Origin: Frigoribacterium sp. VKM Ac-2836
GTDB lineage: Bacteria > Actinomycetota > Actinomycetes > Actinomycetales > Microbacteriaceae
Assembly: GCF_013248995.1 (NCBI RefSeq)
Contig: NZ_JABRPK010000002.1
Location: forward strand, 62,001-126,000
Reading direction: 5' to 3'
DNA length: 64,000 nucleotides
Shown here: one piece after another, positions 16,891-24,770 of the stretch
Layout: each line of letters opens with the position of its first letter
Position numbering within the stretch: the stretch's first letter is position 1
Made by a program: the position numbers and the translations under genes
The notes under the pieces: model-generated
What the model saw: the letters and a program-made list of their open reading frames with translations, nothing else
What the model was told of the DNA's origin: nothing
Database searches by the model: none

Positions 16891-18344
16891 TGGAGGGCGT
16901 GCTCTCCGTCCTGCTGGACGTCTTCCGTCAGCCCGCGATCATCGTCGCGCTGATCTCGCTCGTCGGCCTGCTGCTGCAGCGCAAGGCGTTCAGCGACGTG
17001 CTCAAGGGCACCGTGCGCACGCTCGTGGGCTTCCTGGTGCTGGCCGCCGGCGCGGGCGTCGTCGTGGCCTCGCTCGACCCGTTCGGCGCCATGTTCCAGC
17101 AGGCGTTCAACGTGCAGGGCGTGGTGCCGAACAACGAGGCGATCGTCGGCCAGGTGCTGCTCGACTACGGCTCGGCCGCCGCACTGATCTTCTTCTTCGG
17201 GTTCATCGTCAACGTGCTGCTGGCCGCGACGACGCACTTCAAGTACATCTACCTCTCGGGTCACGTCGCCTTCTACATGGCCGCGATGATCGCCGTGATC
17301 CTCGGCGTCGCCGGGTTCCCGGTGTGGGGCGTCGTGCTCTGGGGTGCCCTGCTGCAGGGTCTCGTCACCACGCTGTCGCCGGCCATCGTGCAGCCCTTCA
17401 TGCGCAAGGTCACCGGCTCGAACGACGTCGCCCTGGGCCACACCGGTGGCGCCGGCGTCGCGCTGAGCGGCCTGGTCGCCACCCTGACCCGCGGCAAGGG
17501 CGGGCAGTCGAAGTCGACGGAGGACATCACCTTCCCGAAGGGCCTCGGCTTCTTGCGCGACACCACGGTGATCGTGGCGCTCTCGATGGCCGTGATCTAC
17601 GTGATCGTCGCCCTGTTCGCCGGGGCCTCGTTCGTCGAGACCGAGCTGAGCGGCGGCCAGAACTACATCGTCTACGTCATCATGCAGGCCGCGACCTTCT
17701 CGGCCGGTGTCTTCGTGATCCTCGCCGGCGTGCGCGTCGTCCTGGCCGAGATCGTGCCCGCGTTCAAGGGCATCAGCGAGCGCCTCGTGAAGAACGCGAT
17801 CCCCGCGCTCGACGTGCCGATCACCTTCACCTTCGCCCCGAACGCCGTGCTGATCGGGTTCCTCGCGAGCTTCGTCGGCGGCATCGTCGGCATGTCGGTG
17901 ATGATCTTCGCCGGCACCGCCATCGTGATCCCGGGTGTCGTGGCGCACTTCATGACCGGAGCCGCCTCGGGCGTCATCGGCAACGCCGCGGGCGGTCGAC
18001 GCGGAGCCGTCCTCGGTGCCTTCGCCAACGGTCTCGCGATCACGTTCCTGCCGCTGTTCCTGCTGCCGGTGCTCGGCGACATCGGGCTGTCGAACTCGAC
18101 CTTCTCCGACTCGGACTACGGCGTGGTCGGCATCCTGTTCGGCCAGATCAGCCTGGCCGGTGGTCAGATCGCCGTGATCGTCGCGATCCTCGCGTCGCTC
18201 GTGCTGGTCTACGCGTCGAGCCTGTTCGTGCGGGCGCGCGCCCGTCGTGGCAACGGCGACGGTCGTGACGGTGGCGACGGGTCGGACGACTCCGCCACCG
18301 ACGCCGGTACGCCTCGCGTCGGCGAGACCGCCTCGGCCCGCTAG
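16890..18344 (+). CDS. ulaA: PTS enzyme IIC, UlaA family
   Basis: A 484-residue inner-membrane protein of the EIIC-GAT/UlaA family, with about eleven membrane helices and conserved loops GHTGGAGVALSG, NAIPALDVPITFTFAPNAVL and GNAAGGRRGAVLGAF. UlaA imports and phosphorylates L-ascorbate in enterobacteria; relatives in Actinobacteria can take other pentitol- or lactone-like sugars. None of the ula catabolic enzymes (UlaG, UlaD, UlaE, UlaF) is nearby, so the true substrate is open; the partner transketolase points to a product entering the pentose phosphate pathway. The C-terminal 35 residues are polar and Gly/Asp/Ser-rich. Confidence 0.88.
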   Translation: MEGVLSVLLDVFRQPAIIVALISLVGLLLQRKAFSDVLKGTVRTLVGFLVLAAGAGVVVASLDPFGAMFQQAFNVQGVVPNNEAIVGQVLLDYGSAAALIFFFGFIVNVLLAATTHFKYIYLSGHVAFYMAAMIAVILGVAGFPVWGVVLWGALLQGLVTTLSPAIVQPFMRKVTGSNDVALGHTGGAGVALSGLVATLTRGKGGQSKSTEDITFPKGLGFLRDTTVIVALSMAVIYVIVALFAGASFVETELSGGQNYIVYVIMQAATFSAGVFVILAGVRVVLAEIVPAFKGISERLVKNAIPALDVPITFTFAPNAVLIGFLASFVGGIVGMSVMIFAGTAIVIPGVVAHFMTGAASGVIGNAAGGRRGAVLGAFANGLAITFLPLFLLPVLGDIGLSNSTFSDSDYGVVGILFGQISLAGGQIAVIVAILASLVLVYASSLFVRARARRGNGDGRDGGDGSDDSATDAGTPRVGETASAR

Positions 18345-18387
18345 GTCGGTCGACCTCCCGGCGACGACGGGCGGGTGCGGCGGGAAC

Positions 18388-18405
18388 GGGCGTCTTCGGA
18401 CGCCC
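18388..18405. terminator. TTCG-loop hairpin ending the PTS operon
   Basis: GGGCGTC - TTCG - GACGCCC: a perfect 7-bp stem closed by the very stable TTCG tetraloop, 43 bp after the ulaA stop and 60 bp before the end of the convergent M20 gene. It can terminate from both sides. Confidence 0.75.
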
Positions 18406-18464
18406 GCCTCCCCCGGGCCCGCCCGTTCTGCGTGTTCGGGACCGCCCGATGGACGGCCGCGGGC

Positions 18465-19775
18465 TCAGTGCCTCGCGCCTCCTGACACCTCGAGGTCGAG
18501 CAGCCACTCGCGGGCCGCGGCGACGAGTGCGTCCACGCCGTTCGACAGGGTGGGGTCGACGACCGGCGCGTAGAGCGGGGAGTGGTTCGAGGGCAGTCCT
18601 CCGACGATGCGGACGAGGTCCGCCGGAGACTGCGCCTCGGCGAACGACGCCGGGTCGGCACCCCCGAGCAGCCAGAAGCTGCACGGCGCACCGGCCGCGG
18701 TCGCGAGGATGCCGACGTCTTCGCTGCCCGTCACCGGCCCGGGAGAGATGACCCGCTGCTCGCCGAAACGACGCACCAAGGAGGCGCGGGTGCGGTCCGC
18801 CGCGAACGGGTCGTTCACGACGGCCGGGAAGCTCTCGTAGTGCTCGACCGTCGGCGGCTGCGGTGCGCCGGCCGCCGCGGCCTCGCCCTCGACGATGCGC
18901 GTGACGGCGGCGATCGCCCGGTCGCGGACGTGCTCGTCGAACGACCGCATGCTGATCAGGATCTCGGCGGTGTCGGGGATCACGTTGTTCTTGGTGCCCG
19001 CGTGGATCGAGCCGACGGTGATGACCAGCCGGTCGGCCGCGGACGTCTCGCGGGAGACGACGGACTGCAACCTCAGGACGGTCGCGGCCGCCAGCACGAT
19101 GGGGTCGACGGTCGTCTCGGGGCGCGACCCGTGGCCCCCGCGCCCGTGGAAGATGATGCGGATGCCGTCCTGCGCGGCGAACGCCGGGCCGGACTGCAGG
19201 GCGACGAAACCGGCCGGGAACGGAGCGACGTGCTGACCGAGGACGACATCGGGGGTGGGGACGCGCTCGAACAACCCGTCGGCGACGAGCGCGCGGGCGC
19301 CGGCACCGAGTTCTTCGGCGGGCTGGAAGAGTACCTCGAGGGCGCCCGACCAGGCGCCGTCGGCCGCCAGCCGGCGAGCGGCACCGACGAGGCAGGTCAC
19401 GTGGACGTCGTGGCCGCAGGCGTGCATCACCGGCACGTCGCGACCGTCGGGATCGGTGCCTCGGGCGGTGCTCGCGTAGTCCAGGCCGGTGGCCTCGGCG
19501 ACGGGCAGACCGTCCATGTCGGCGCGGAGCAGCACGGTCGGACCGTCCCGACGACGGAGGACGCCGACCACCCCCGTGCCCCCGATGCCGGTCTGCACCT
19601 CGAAGCCCAGGGCGGTCAGTTCGGCCGCGACGATCGCTGCCGTCGCGTCCTCGTGGAACGACAACTCGGGGTGTCGGTGGAGGTGTCGGTACAACTCGTC
19701 GAGCGGGGCCCCCACGGCCGGCGGCCGGGCGTCGCCGAGAGGGGGGCGCGGCTGGTCGGTGCCGGTCGAGGTCAT
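18465..19775 (-). CDS. M20D amidohydrolase (hippurate/IAA-amino-acid hydrolase type)
   Basis: A 436-residue cytoplasmic metallopeptidase-like enzyme. Metal-site motifs are MHACGHDVHV, FQPAEELGAG and the closing histidine in GLPSNHSPLY; the dimerisation insert contains GRGGHGSRPE and VGSIHAGTKNNVIPDTAEI. Members split N-acyl amino acids, hippurate or auxin conjugates. The last is attractive in a plant-associated species but not shown. ATG 19775 has AGAGGAG upstream. No neighbour shares its pathway. Confidence 0.9.
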   Translation of the reverse strand: MTSTGTDQPRPPLGDARPPAVGAPLDELYRHLHRHPELSFHEDATAAIVAAELTALGFEVQTGIGGTGVVGVLRRRDGPTVLLRADMDGLPVAEATGLDYASTARGTDPDGRDVPVMHACGHDVHVTCLVGAARRLAADGAWSGALEVLFQPAEELGAGARALVADGLFERVPTPDVVLGQHVAPFPAGFVALQSGPAFAAQDGIRIIFHGRGGHGSRPETTVDPIVLAAATVLRLQSVVSRETSAADRLVITVGSIHAGTKNNVIPDTAEILISMRSFDEHVRDRAIAAVTRIVEGEAAAAGAPQPPTVEHYESFPAVVNDPFAADRTRASLVRRFGEQRVISPGPVTGSEDVGILATAAGAPCSFWLLGGADPASFAEAQSPADLVRIVGGLPSNHSPLYAPVVDPTLSNGVDALVAAAREWLLDLEVSGGARH

Positions 19776-19891
19776 GAGGTGCTCCTCTGGTGGTGCGTGG
19801 GTGGTCCGTCGTCCCGACGTTACCCACCACCCCCGACGCCCGCCAGGCCCCCGCCTCGTCGATGAGACGACCACGGTATCGGCCCGCGCCA

Positions 19892-19949
19892 CGCCAGGAG
19901 GTGGGCACGACGCCAGGACCAGTGATGGCGCTGTGTCCACTTCCTGGCG
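19892..19949. repeat. 58-bp hairpin element, copy B
   Basis: Left arm 19892-19915 begins CGCCAGGAGGTGGGCACG and ends GACGCCA; right arm 19926-19949 pairs over 24 bp with four mismatches; loop 19916-19925 is GGACCAGTGA. The right arm differs from that of copy A at one position only. Confidence 0.85.
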
Positions 19950-20007
19950 TCGTGCCCGCCCGGCGAGGCACCCCCGCCACGCCCGCACGCCGTGTTCTGC
20001 TGGACGC

Positions 20008-21057
20008 ATGCCGTTCGACCAGAGCCTCGTCCCGTGGATCATCGCCGCCCTGCTGCTCGTCGCCCTGATCGTCGTCGCCGTCGTGCTGCGCGCCCGGGCG
20101 ACGCGCGCCCTCGCCGCGGCGAAGGCTGCCGCCGACGAGCAGGCCCGGGCTGCCCGCCAGCAGCACGAGGCCCTCGCCGCCGCCCACGACGACGCCCTCG
20201 CGCAGGCCACCGACGACCACGCCCGTGAGCGCGACGCCCTGGCCGAGCAGCGCGAGGCCGCGCTCACCGAGGCGAAGCAGGCCCGGGACCTCGTGGCGGC
20301 CGGCCTCAAGTGGGAGGCCACCTCGCGCGACGACCTCGCCGAGGCCTGCCGTCAGCTGGGGGTCGACGCCGTGCTGCTGACCAACGTGGTCTTCGTGCCC
20401 GTGGCGACCAGCGCCTCCTCGCGGTTCGTCGCCCAGGTCGACCACGTCCTGCTCAGCGAGACCGGCGTGATGGTGATCGAGAACAAGGGCTGGAACGGCA
20501 TCGTCTTCGACGGGCTCACGCCGAGCAGCGTCTTCCCGGCGTTCGCGGGCCTGTTCGACGAGACCACGATGACGCCGCCGTTCGCGCTGCAGGTCGTCAA
20601 GGACTCCCCCACGGTCCTCACCGTCCGGACTCATCTCGGCCGGGACGCCCCCGCCTCGCAGGTGCGGAGGCAGGCGCAACGGCTCTCCGACCGGGTGCAG
20701 GCCGAGACCGGCGTCCGGCTCTGGTTCGACACCTGCGTGTTCTACTCGCACCGCGACGCGACGGTCTTCGCGACCGAGCGCGACGCCACCGACGGAGGCG
20801 CGGCGACCGCGATCGTGTCGCACCGGTCCCAGCTCGCGGGCGTCGTCCGCGAACTGACCTCGCGGCCGACGAAGAAGCTGTCCCGCGCCCGGGTCGACGA
20901 CCTGGCCCGGCTGTTCGCGTCGTACGGGGCCGACGTGCTGCGCTTCGGCGCCCACGCCCAGGAGCCCCGGGAGGCGCCGGTCGCGTCGACCCCGCAGGTC
21001 TCCGTCGCGTCGGCGTCCGAGGCCGCGGACGTCCAACTCCCCGACCCGACCGAGTGA
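20008..21057 (+). CDS. Membrane-anchored coiled-coil protein with NERD domain
   Basis: A 349-residue protein. Residues 5-27 are one membrane helix (LVPWIIAALLLVALIVVAVV), 30-95 an Ala/Glu/Gln-rich coiled coil, and 115-270 a nuclease-related domain: QVDHVLLSETGVMVIENKGW gives the D...E-x-K motif, followed by VRRQAQRLSDRVQ. The layout (helix, coil, nuclease-like fold) resembles RmuC, but the domain is NERD. A DNA-processing or defence role near the membrane is possible; nothing nearby supports a specific one. ATG 20008 starts the helix directly. The C-terminal 40 residues are disordered. Confidence 0.8.
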   Translation: MPFDQSLVPWIIAALLLVALIVVAVVLRARATRALAAAKAAADEQARAARQQHEALAAAHDDALAQATDDHARERDALAEQREAALTEAKQARDLVAAGLKWEATSRDDLAEACRQLGVDAVLLTNVVFVPVATSASSRFVAQVDHVLLSETGVMVIENKGWNGIVFDGLTPSSVFPAFAGLFDETTMTPPFALQVVKDSPTVLTVRTHLGRDAPASQVRRQAQRLSDRVQAETGVRLWFDTCVFYSHRDATVFATERDATDGGAATAIVSHRSQLAGVVRELTSRPTKKLSRARVDDLARLFASYGADVLRFGAHAQEPREAPVASTPQVSVASASEAADVQLPDPTE

Positions 21058-21191
21058 GTCCGTCGAGGTCGACGGCGCGGTGCCGGTTCCGCGCACACCG
21101 CGCCTCCTGGGTCCTCGGCTTGTGGGGTCGCACCCTGTAGCGTCGTCCTGAAGGCGAAACAAGACGACACCTGTGGTCGAAGGGCGAGGGG

Positions 21192-22502
21192 ATGCGCGTG
21201 GGACGTGTGACGGAGGCTGCCGACTCGGTCGGACGAGCCCTCAACACGGCCCTGCGGCGTGTGCCGATCGAGAAGGTGCCGCTGTTCCGGCAGTCGTTCA
21301 TCGCCCTGTTGATCGCGCTGGCCGCCGTGCTGAGTTCGACGTCGCCGTGGCTCGTCGTCACCGACGCGATCACGATGTGGCTCGGGGTCGCCGTCGCCCT
21401 CGCCGCGCTGGTCTTCGCCGCTCTGATGGCCCGTCACGCCGAGCTCCGCCGGTGGGAGATGCTGGTGCCCGCCGCCGACTTCGTCGCCGTGGGGCTGCTG
21501 CGCTACGGAACAGGCGACCAGCGGTCGGTCTTCCTGCCCATCGTGCTGCTGGCGGTCATCTGGGTCGCGTCGTGGCCCGGCCGTCGCAACGTGGTGCTGC
21601 CCCTGATCGGCACGTGCGTCACCTTGCTCATGCCGTACCTCTTCAGCCCCGACGGGCGCGGGCCGAGCGAGCTGATCCGACTGGCCTTCGCCCTGGTCGT
21701 CTACGCGACGGTCGCCGCGTCGGTCAACGAGCTGGCCCGGCAGGCCAAGGCTCGACTCGAGCGGGCTCGGGCCCAGCAGCACGCCGTGGAGCGTGAACTC
21801 AACCGTGCGGCCGTGGTGCAGCAATCGCTGCTGCCGCCCGACGCCTCGACGCTGCCCGACGCGTTCTCGGTGTTCGGGGCCTGCGTCCCGGCCCGCGAGG
21901 TGGGCGGCGACTTCTTCGACTGGTACCCGACCTCGACCGGCATCGCCGTGACCGTCGGCGACGTGATGGGCAAGGGCGTCGGCGCGGGCATGATTGCGGC
22001 CGCGGTGCGCTCGGTGATCCGCAGCAGCGTCGACGACGGCGACCCGGCCGAGGCCTTCCACCGCGCCTCCGTGGGGTTGACGACGAGCGCCTACGACACC
22101 GAGACGCAGTTCACGACGTCGTTCCACGCCCGCATCGACACCGGCGGCGGGGTGCTCTGGGCCGATGCCGGGCACGGCCTCGCGTTCATCCGTCGGGCGG
22201 CGGGCGGCGTCGAGCGGCTCGACTCGACCGACCTGCCGATCGGCGTGGGCACCGGCTGGCACGGGCATCGATCGCAGCTCGACGAGGGTGACGTGTTCGT
22301 CTGCGTGAGCGACGGTGTGCTCGACCTGTTCCCCGTCGAGCTCGAGGCCCTGCACGATCTCGAGCGGCTGCTCGCCGCCACCCCCGAGCCCGCCCGCATC
22401 GTCGACGTCGTCGAGGGGCTGGCCCGCGAGCGCGACCGCAGCGACGACGTCACCGTGGTGGCGACGACCCTGGTGCCGGCGTCCGTGCCGGTACGGACCT
22501 GA
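21192..22502 (+). CDS. Membrane PP2C-type (SpoIIE) serine phosphatase
   Basis: A 436-residue protein with five or six membrane helices in residues 30-185, a short coiled coil (QAKARLERARAQQHAVEREL), and a SpoIIE/PP2C domain from about 215. Metal-site motifs are REVGGDFFDW, GDVMGKGVGAGM and SDDVTVVA. It would remove phosphate from an anti-anti-sigma factor in response to a signal sensed by the membrane part. No partner sigma or anti-sigma gene is adjacent. ATG 21192 is used; GTG 21198 has a better-placed GAGGGG. Confidence 0.87.
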   Translation: MRVGRVTEAADSVGRALNTALRRVPIEKVPLFRQSFIALLIALAAVLSSTSPWLVVTDAITMWLGVAVALAALVFAALMARHAELRRWEMLVPAADFVAVGLLRYGTGDQRSVFLPIVLLAVIWVASWPGRRNVVLPLIGTCVTLLMPYLFSPDGRGPSELIRLAFALVVYATVAASVNELARQAKARLERARAQQHAVERELNRAAVVQQSLLPPDASTLPDAFSVFGACVPAREVGGDFFDWYPTSTGIAVTVGDVMGKGVGAGMIAAAVRSVIRSSVDDGDPAEAFHRASVGLTTSAYDTETQFTTSFHARIDTGGGVLWADAGHGLAFIRRAAGGVERLDSTDLPIGVGTGWHGHRSQLDEGDVFVCVSDGVLDLFPVELEALHDLERLLAATPEPARIVDVVEGLARERDRSDDVTVVATTLVPASVPVRT

Positions 22503-22541
22503 CCCGGTCGGCCGTCCGATCCGCGCCCGGGGTTCCCGCCA

Positions 22542-22569
22542 CGAAGTGAACATCGGGGTGTTGACTTCG
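22542..22569. terminator. Hairpin after the SpoIIE phosphatase gene
   Basis: CGAAGTGAACA (22542-22552) pairs with TGTTGACTTCG (22559-22569) with one mismatch around a six-base loop. The left arm with its flank, CGCCACGAAGTGAACA, resembles the left arm of hairpin copy C at 31043, so this may be a shortened member of that family. Confidence 0.55.
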
Positions 22570-22634
22570 AGCCACCCGGAGCCGGCCCCGGAAACGCCGG
22601 GCCCCGCATCCCCTCCGCACCGAAGGTCGACACG

Positions 22635-23405
22635 ATGACTGCTCCCCTGAACGTCACGACGGCCGACGTCGTGATCCCTACCGAGATCCCGACGGCGACC
22701 CCTGGGCTGAAGGGCCTCCTGGCCGTCCCCGAGGGAACAGGGCCGTGGCCCGCCGTCGTCATGGTGCACGAGGCGTTCGGACTGACCGACGAGATGCGGA
22801 CGCAGGTCGTCCGGCTGGCGTCGGCGGGGTACGTCGTGCTGATGCCCGACCTCTTCACGGCGGGTGGCGCCAGGAGGTGTCTCGTGGCGACGTTCCGGGC
22901 GCTGATGTCGGGGTCGGGTCGGGCGTTCGACGACATCGAGTCCGCCCGTCGCCTCGTCGCGGGTCGGGCCGACGTGACGGGTGGCACGGGTGTGATCGGA
23001 TTCTGCATGGGTGGTGGCTTCGCGCTGATGACGGCGTCCCGGGGCTTCGCCGCGTCCTCCGTGAACTACGGCCAGCTGCCGAAAGAGCTCGACGCCGTGC
23101 TGGTCGACGCGTGCCCGATCGTCGCGAGCTTCGGCGGACGGGACAAGTCGTTGAAGGGCGCCGCGGCACGGCTCGAGCAGGCGTTGGTGCGAGCGGACGT
23201 GCCGCACGACGTGAAGGAGTACCCGGATGCCGGCCACTCGTTCTTGGACGAGACCCTTCCGGGCCCGGCACCGCTTCGGCCGCTGCTGCGAGTCATGGGC
23301 GCCGGGCCGAGCCCGGCCGACGCGGCCGACGCGTGGGGGCGCATCGAGGCGTTCTTCGCCGAGCACCTGACACCGGCCGAGACGCAGTCGCCCGGATCGC
23401 GCTGA
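22635..23405 (+). CDS. Dienelactone hydrolase family protein
   Basis: A 256-residue alpha/beta hydrolase of the DLH family. The catalytic cysteine is in VIGFCMGGGF, the aspartate in VASFGGRDKSL and the histidine in PDAGHSFLD; MVHEAFGLTDEMR is also typical. The prototype opens dienelactone in aromatic breakdown, but many members act on other esters or lactones. No aromatic-degradation gene is nearby, so the substrate is unknown. ATG 22635 is the first Met of the domain. A perfect motif hairpin follows the stop. Confidence 0.88.
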   Translation: MTAPLNVTTADVVIPTEIPTATPGLKGLLAVPEGTGPWPAVVMVHEAFGLTDEMRTQVVRLASAGYVVLMPDLFTAGGARRCLVATFRALMSGSGRAFDDIESARRLVAGRADVTGGTGVIGFCMGGGFALMTASRGFAASSVNYGQLPKELDAVLVDACPIVASFGGRDKSLKGAAARLEQALVRADVPHDVKEYPDAGHSFLDETLPGPAPLRPLLRVMGAGPSPADAADAWGRIEAFFAEHLTPAETQSPGSR

Positions 23406-23410
23406 GCCCG

Positions 23411-23447
23411 GGAGGCGCGGTGTCGTCCGGACGCGCCCCGCGCCTCC
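23411..23447. terminator. Motif-built terminator hairpin after the DLH gene
   Basis: GGAGGCGCGG (23411-23420) and CCGCGCCTCC (23438-23447) form a perfect 10-bp stem with a 17-base loop, beginning 6 bp after the stop codon. The convergent LacI gene ends at 23474, so the hairpin can serve both. It is an inverted pair of the dispersed motif. Confidence 0.75.
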
Positions 23448-23473
23448 TGCGCTCCCCCGGCTCGCCAGCCCTG

Positions 23474-24520
23474 CTACCCCCGTGCGCCCACCCCGCGCGC
23501 CGGGCCGCTCGACCCCGCGACGTGCAGCACGCACGGCAGCAGCACCTGGGTCAGCTCGGCCTCGGCTGCCGCACCCGCGCCGGCGTCCAGTCGGGCGACG
23601 AGCGACTCGACGGCGAGCCGACCCATCTCGACCCCCGGGGCGTCGAGGGTGGTCAGGGTGGGCTCGGTCGCGGCCCCGTTCGCCGTCGACGAGGCCAACG
23701 AGACGACCGACACGTCCCCCGGCACGCGGCGACCCGTGGCGGCCAGACCGCTGAGCAGGCCGCCGGTGGCGTCGTCCTTCATGATCAGGACGCCGGTCAC
23801 GTCGGGCAGTGCCGCCACCAGGTCGTGTGCCGCTCGACGACCACCCGCGGCCGACGGCCCGCACGTGACCAACGCCGTGCGCAGGCCCCGACGCGCCACC
23901 GACCGCCGGAACGCCTCCTCGGTGCGGGCCGCCGGGCCGTACCCGACGATCGGGCTGGCCGAGAAGTCCTCGAGCACGAGGCCGATGCTCTGGTGCCCCA
24001 GGGACTCGAGGTGGTCGAGCGCCTGTTCCACCGCCTCCTCGAAGTCCATGTCGACGAACGGGACGCGGTCGTTCTGCGAGGTGCGCCCCATCGACACGAA
24101 GGGCAGGCCGAGCTCGAGCAGGGCGTCGACGCGGCTGTCGTGCAATTGCACCTCCATCACGAGCACGCCGTCGACGAGGCGACCCGACACGAGGTCGCGG
24201 ACGTCCTGGTCGGTCTCGCCGCTCGGCCAGAGCACGAGGTGGTAGCCCAGTTCGGAGGCACGGGTGGCGGCGCTCATGAACATGCGCAGCGCGATGCCGC
24301 CGAGGCGCTCCTCGAGAGCCGGGAAGAGCAGCGCGACGATGCGGGTGCGCTTGCTGGCGAGCGCGCGGGCGACGACGTTGTTCGTGTAGCCGAGCTCGGT
24401 CATCGCGTCGGTGACCCGCTGGTGTGTGGTGGGCGAGACGCTCCTCGAGCCGTTGACGACGAACGACACCGTCGCGATCGACACCCCGGCCCGCGCCGCC
24501 ACCTCTCGCATGGTCGCCAC
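23474..24520 (-). CDS. LacI-family repressor of the sugar ABC operon
   Basis: A 348-residue protein. The DNA-binding head reads MREVAARAGVSIATVSFVVN, then GSRSVSPTTHQRVTDAMTEL and the hinge ALASKRTRIVALLFP; residues 60-340 form the periplasmic-binding-like sugar domain. It is divergent from the ABC importer, and a strong palindrome (24633-24662) lies between them. GTG 24520 has GGGAGG five bases upstream and is preferred over ATG 24511. The inducer is presumably the imported sugar or its keto product. Confidence 0.92.
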   Translation of the reverse strand: MATMREVAARAGVSIATVSFVVNGSRSVSPTTHQRVTDAMTELGYTNNVVARALASKRTRIVALLFPALEERLGGIALRMFMSAATRASELGYHLVLWPSGETDQDVRDLVSGRLVDGVLVMEVQLHDSRVDALLELGLPFVSMGRTSQNDRVPFVDMDFEEAVEQALDHLESLGHQSIGLVLEDFSASPIVGYGPAARTEEAFRRSVARRGLRTALVTCGPSAAGGRRAAHDLVAALPDVTGVLIMKDDATGGLLSGLAATGRRVPGDVSVVSLASSTANGAATEPTLTTLDAPGVEMGRLAVESLVARLDAGAGAAAEAELTQVLLPCVLHVAGSSGPARGVGARG

Positions 24521-24632
24521 GGCGCCCTCCCTTCCTGCCGCTCAGGTTAGTGCGGCGCGACCACCCCACCCGACCGCCCGGTCGAGGAGGCGCGACCAGG
24601 GCCCCTGCGTGCCCCCGGTCACGGCAAATGTG

Positions 24633-24662
24633 GTTAACCGCTTTACAAGCTAAGCGGTTAAC
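24633..24662. promoter_or_regulatory. LacI operator before the sugar ABC operon
   Basis: GTTAACCGCTT - TACAAGCT - AAGCGGTTAAC: a perfect 11-bp inverted repeat with an 8-bp centre. It is strikingly A+T-rich for this genome and lies 108 bp before the binding-protein gene and 113 bp before the LacI gene, well placed to repress both. Confidence 0.75.
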
Positions 24663-24770
24663 TGTTACTTTCTCGGCATCGGAGCCGCGACGTCGCGCTC
24701 CGCCTCTCGGGCCCGGCCCGGGTGGCCGACGTCGCGGGCCGCCCACCAGTCGCCAAGAGAGAGCTGAGCA

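Noticed and set aside
18148-21162. A 1,004-codon open frame on the minus strand overlapping the M20 and NERD genes
   Set aside because: Arg-rich shadow of real genes; the M20 frame and NERD frame have catalytic motifs, this one has none.
22866-22890. CGCCAGGAGGTG inside the dienelactone hydrolase gene as another 58-bp hairpin copy
   Set aside because: Only the first twelve bases match the arm; there is no pairing second arm at the right distance and the region encodes normal family sequence.
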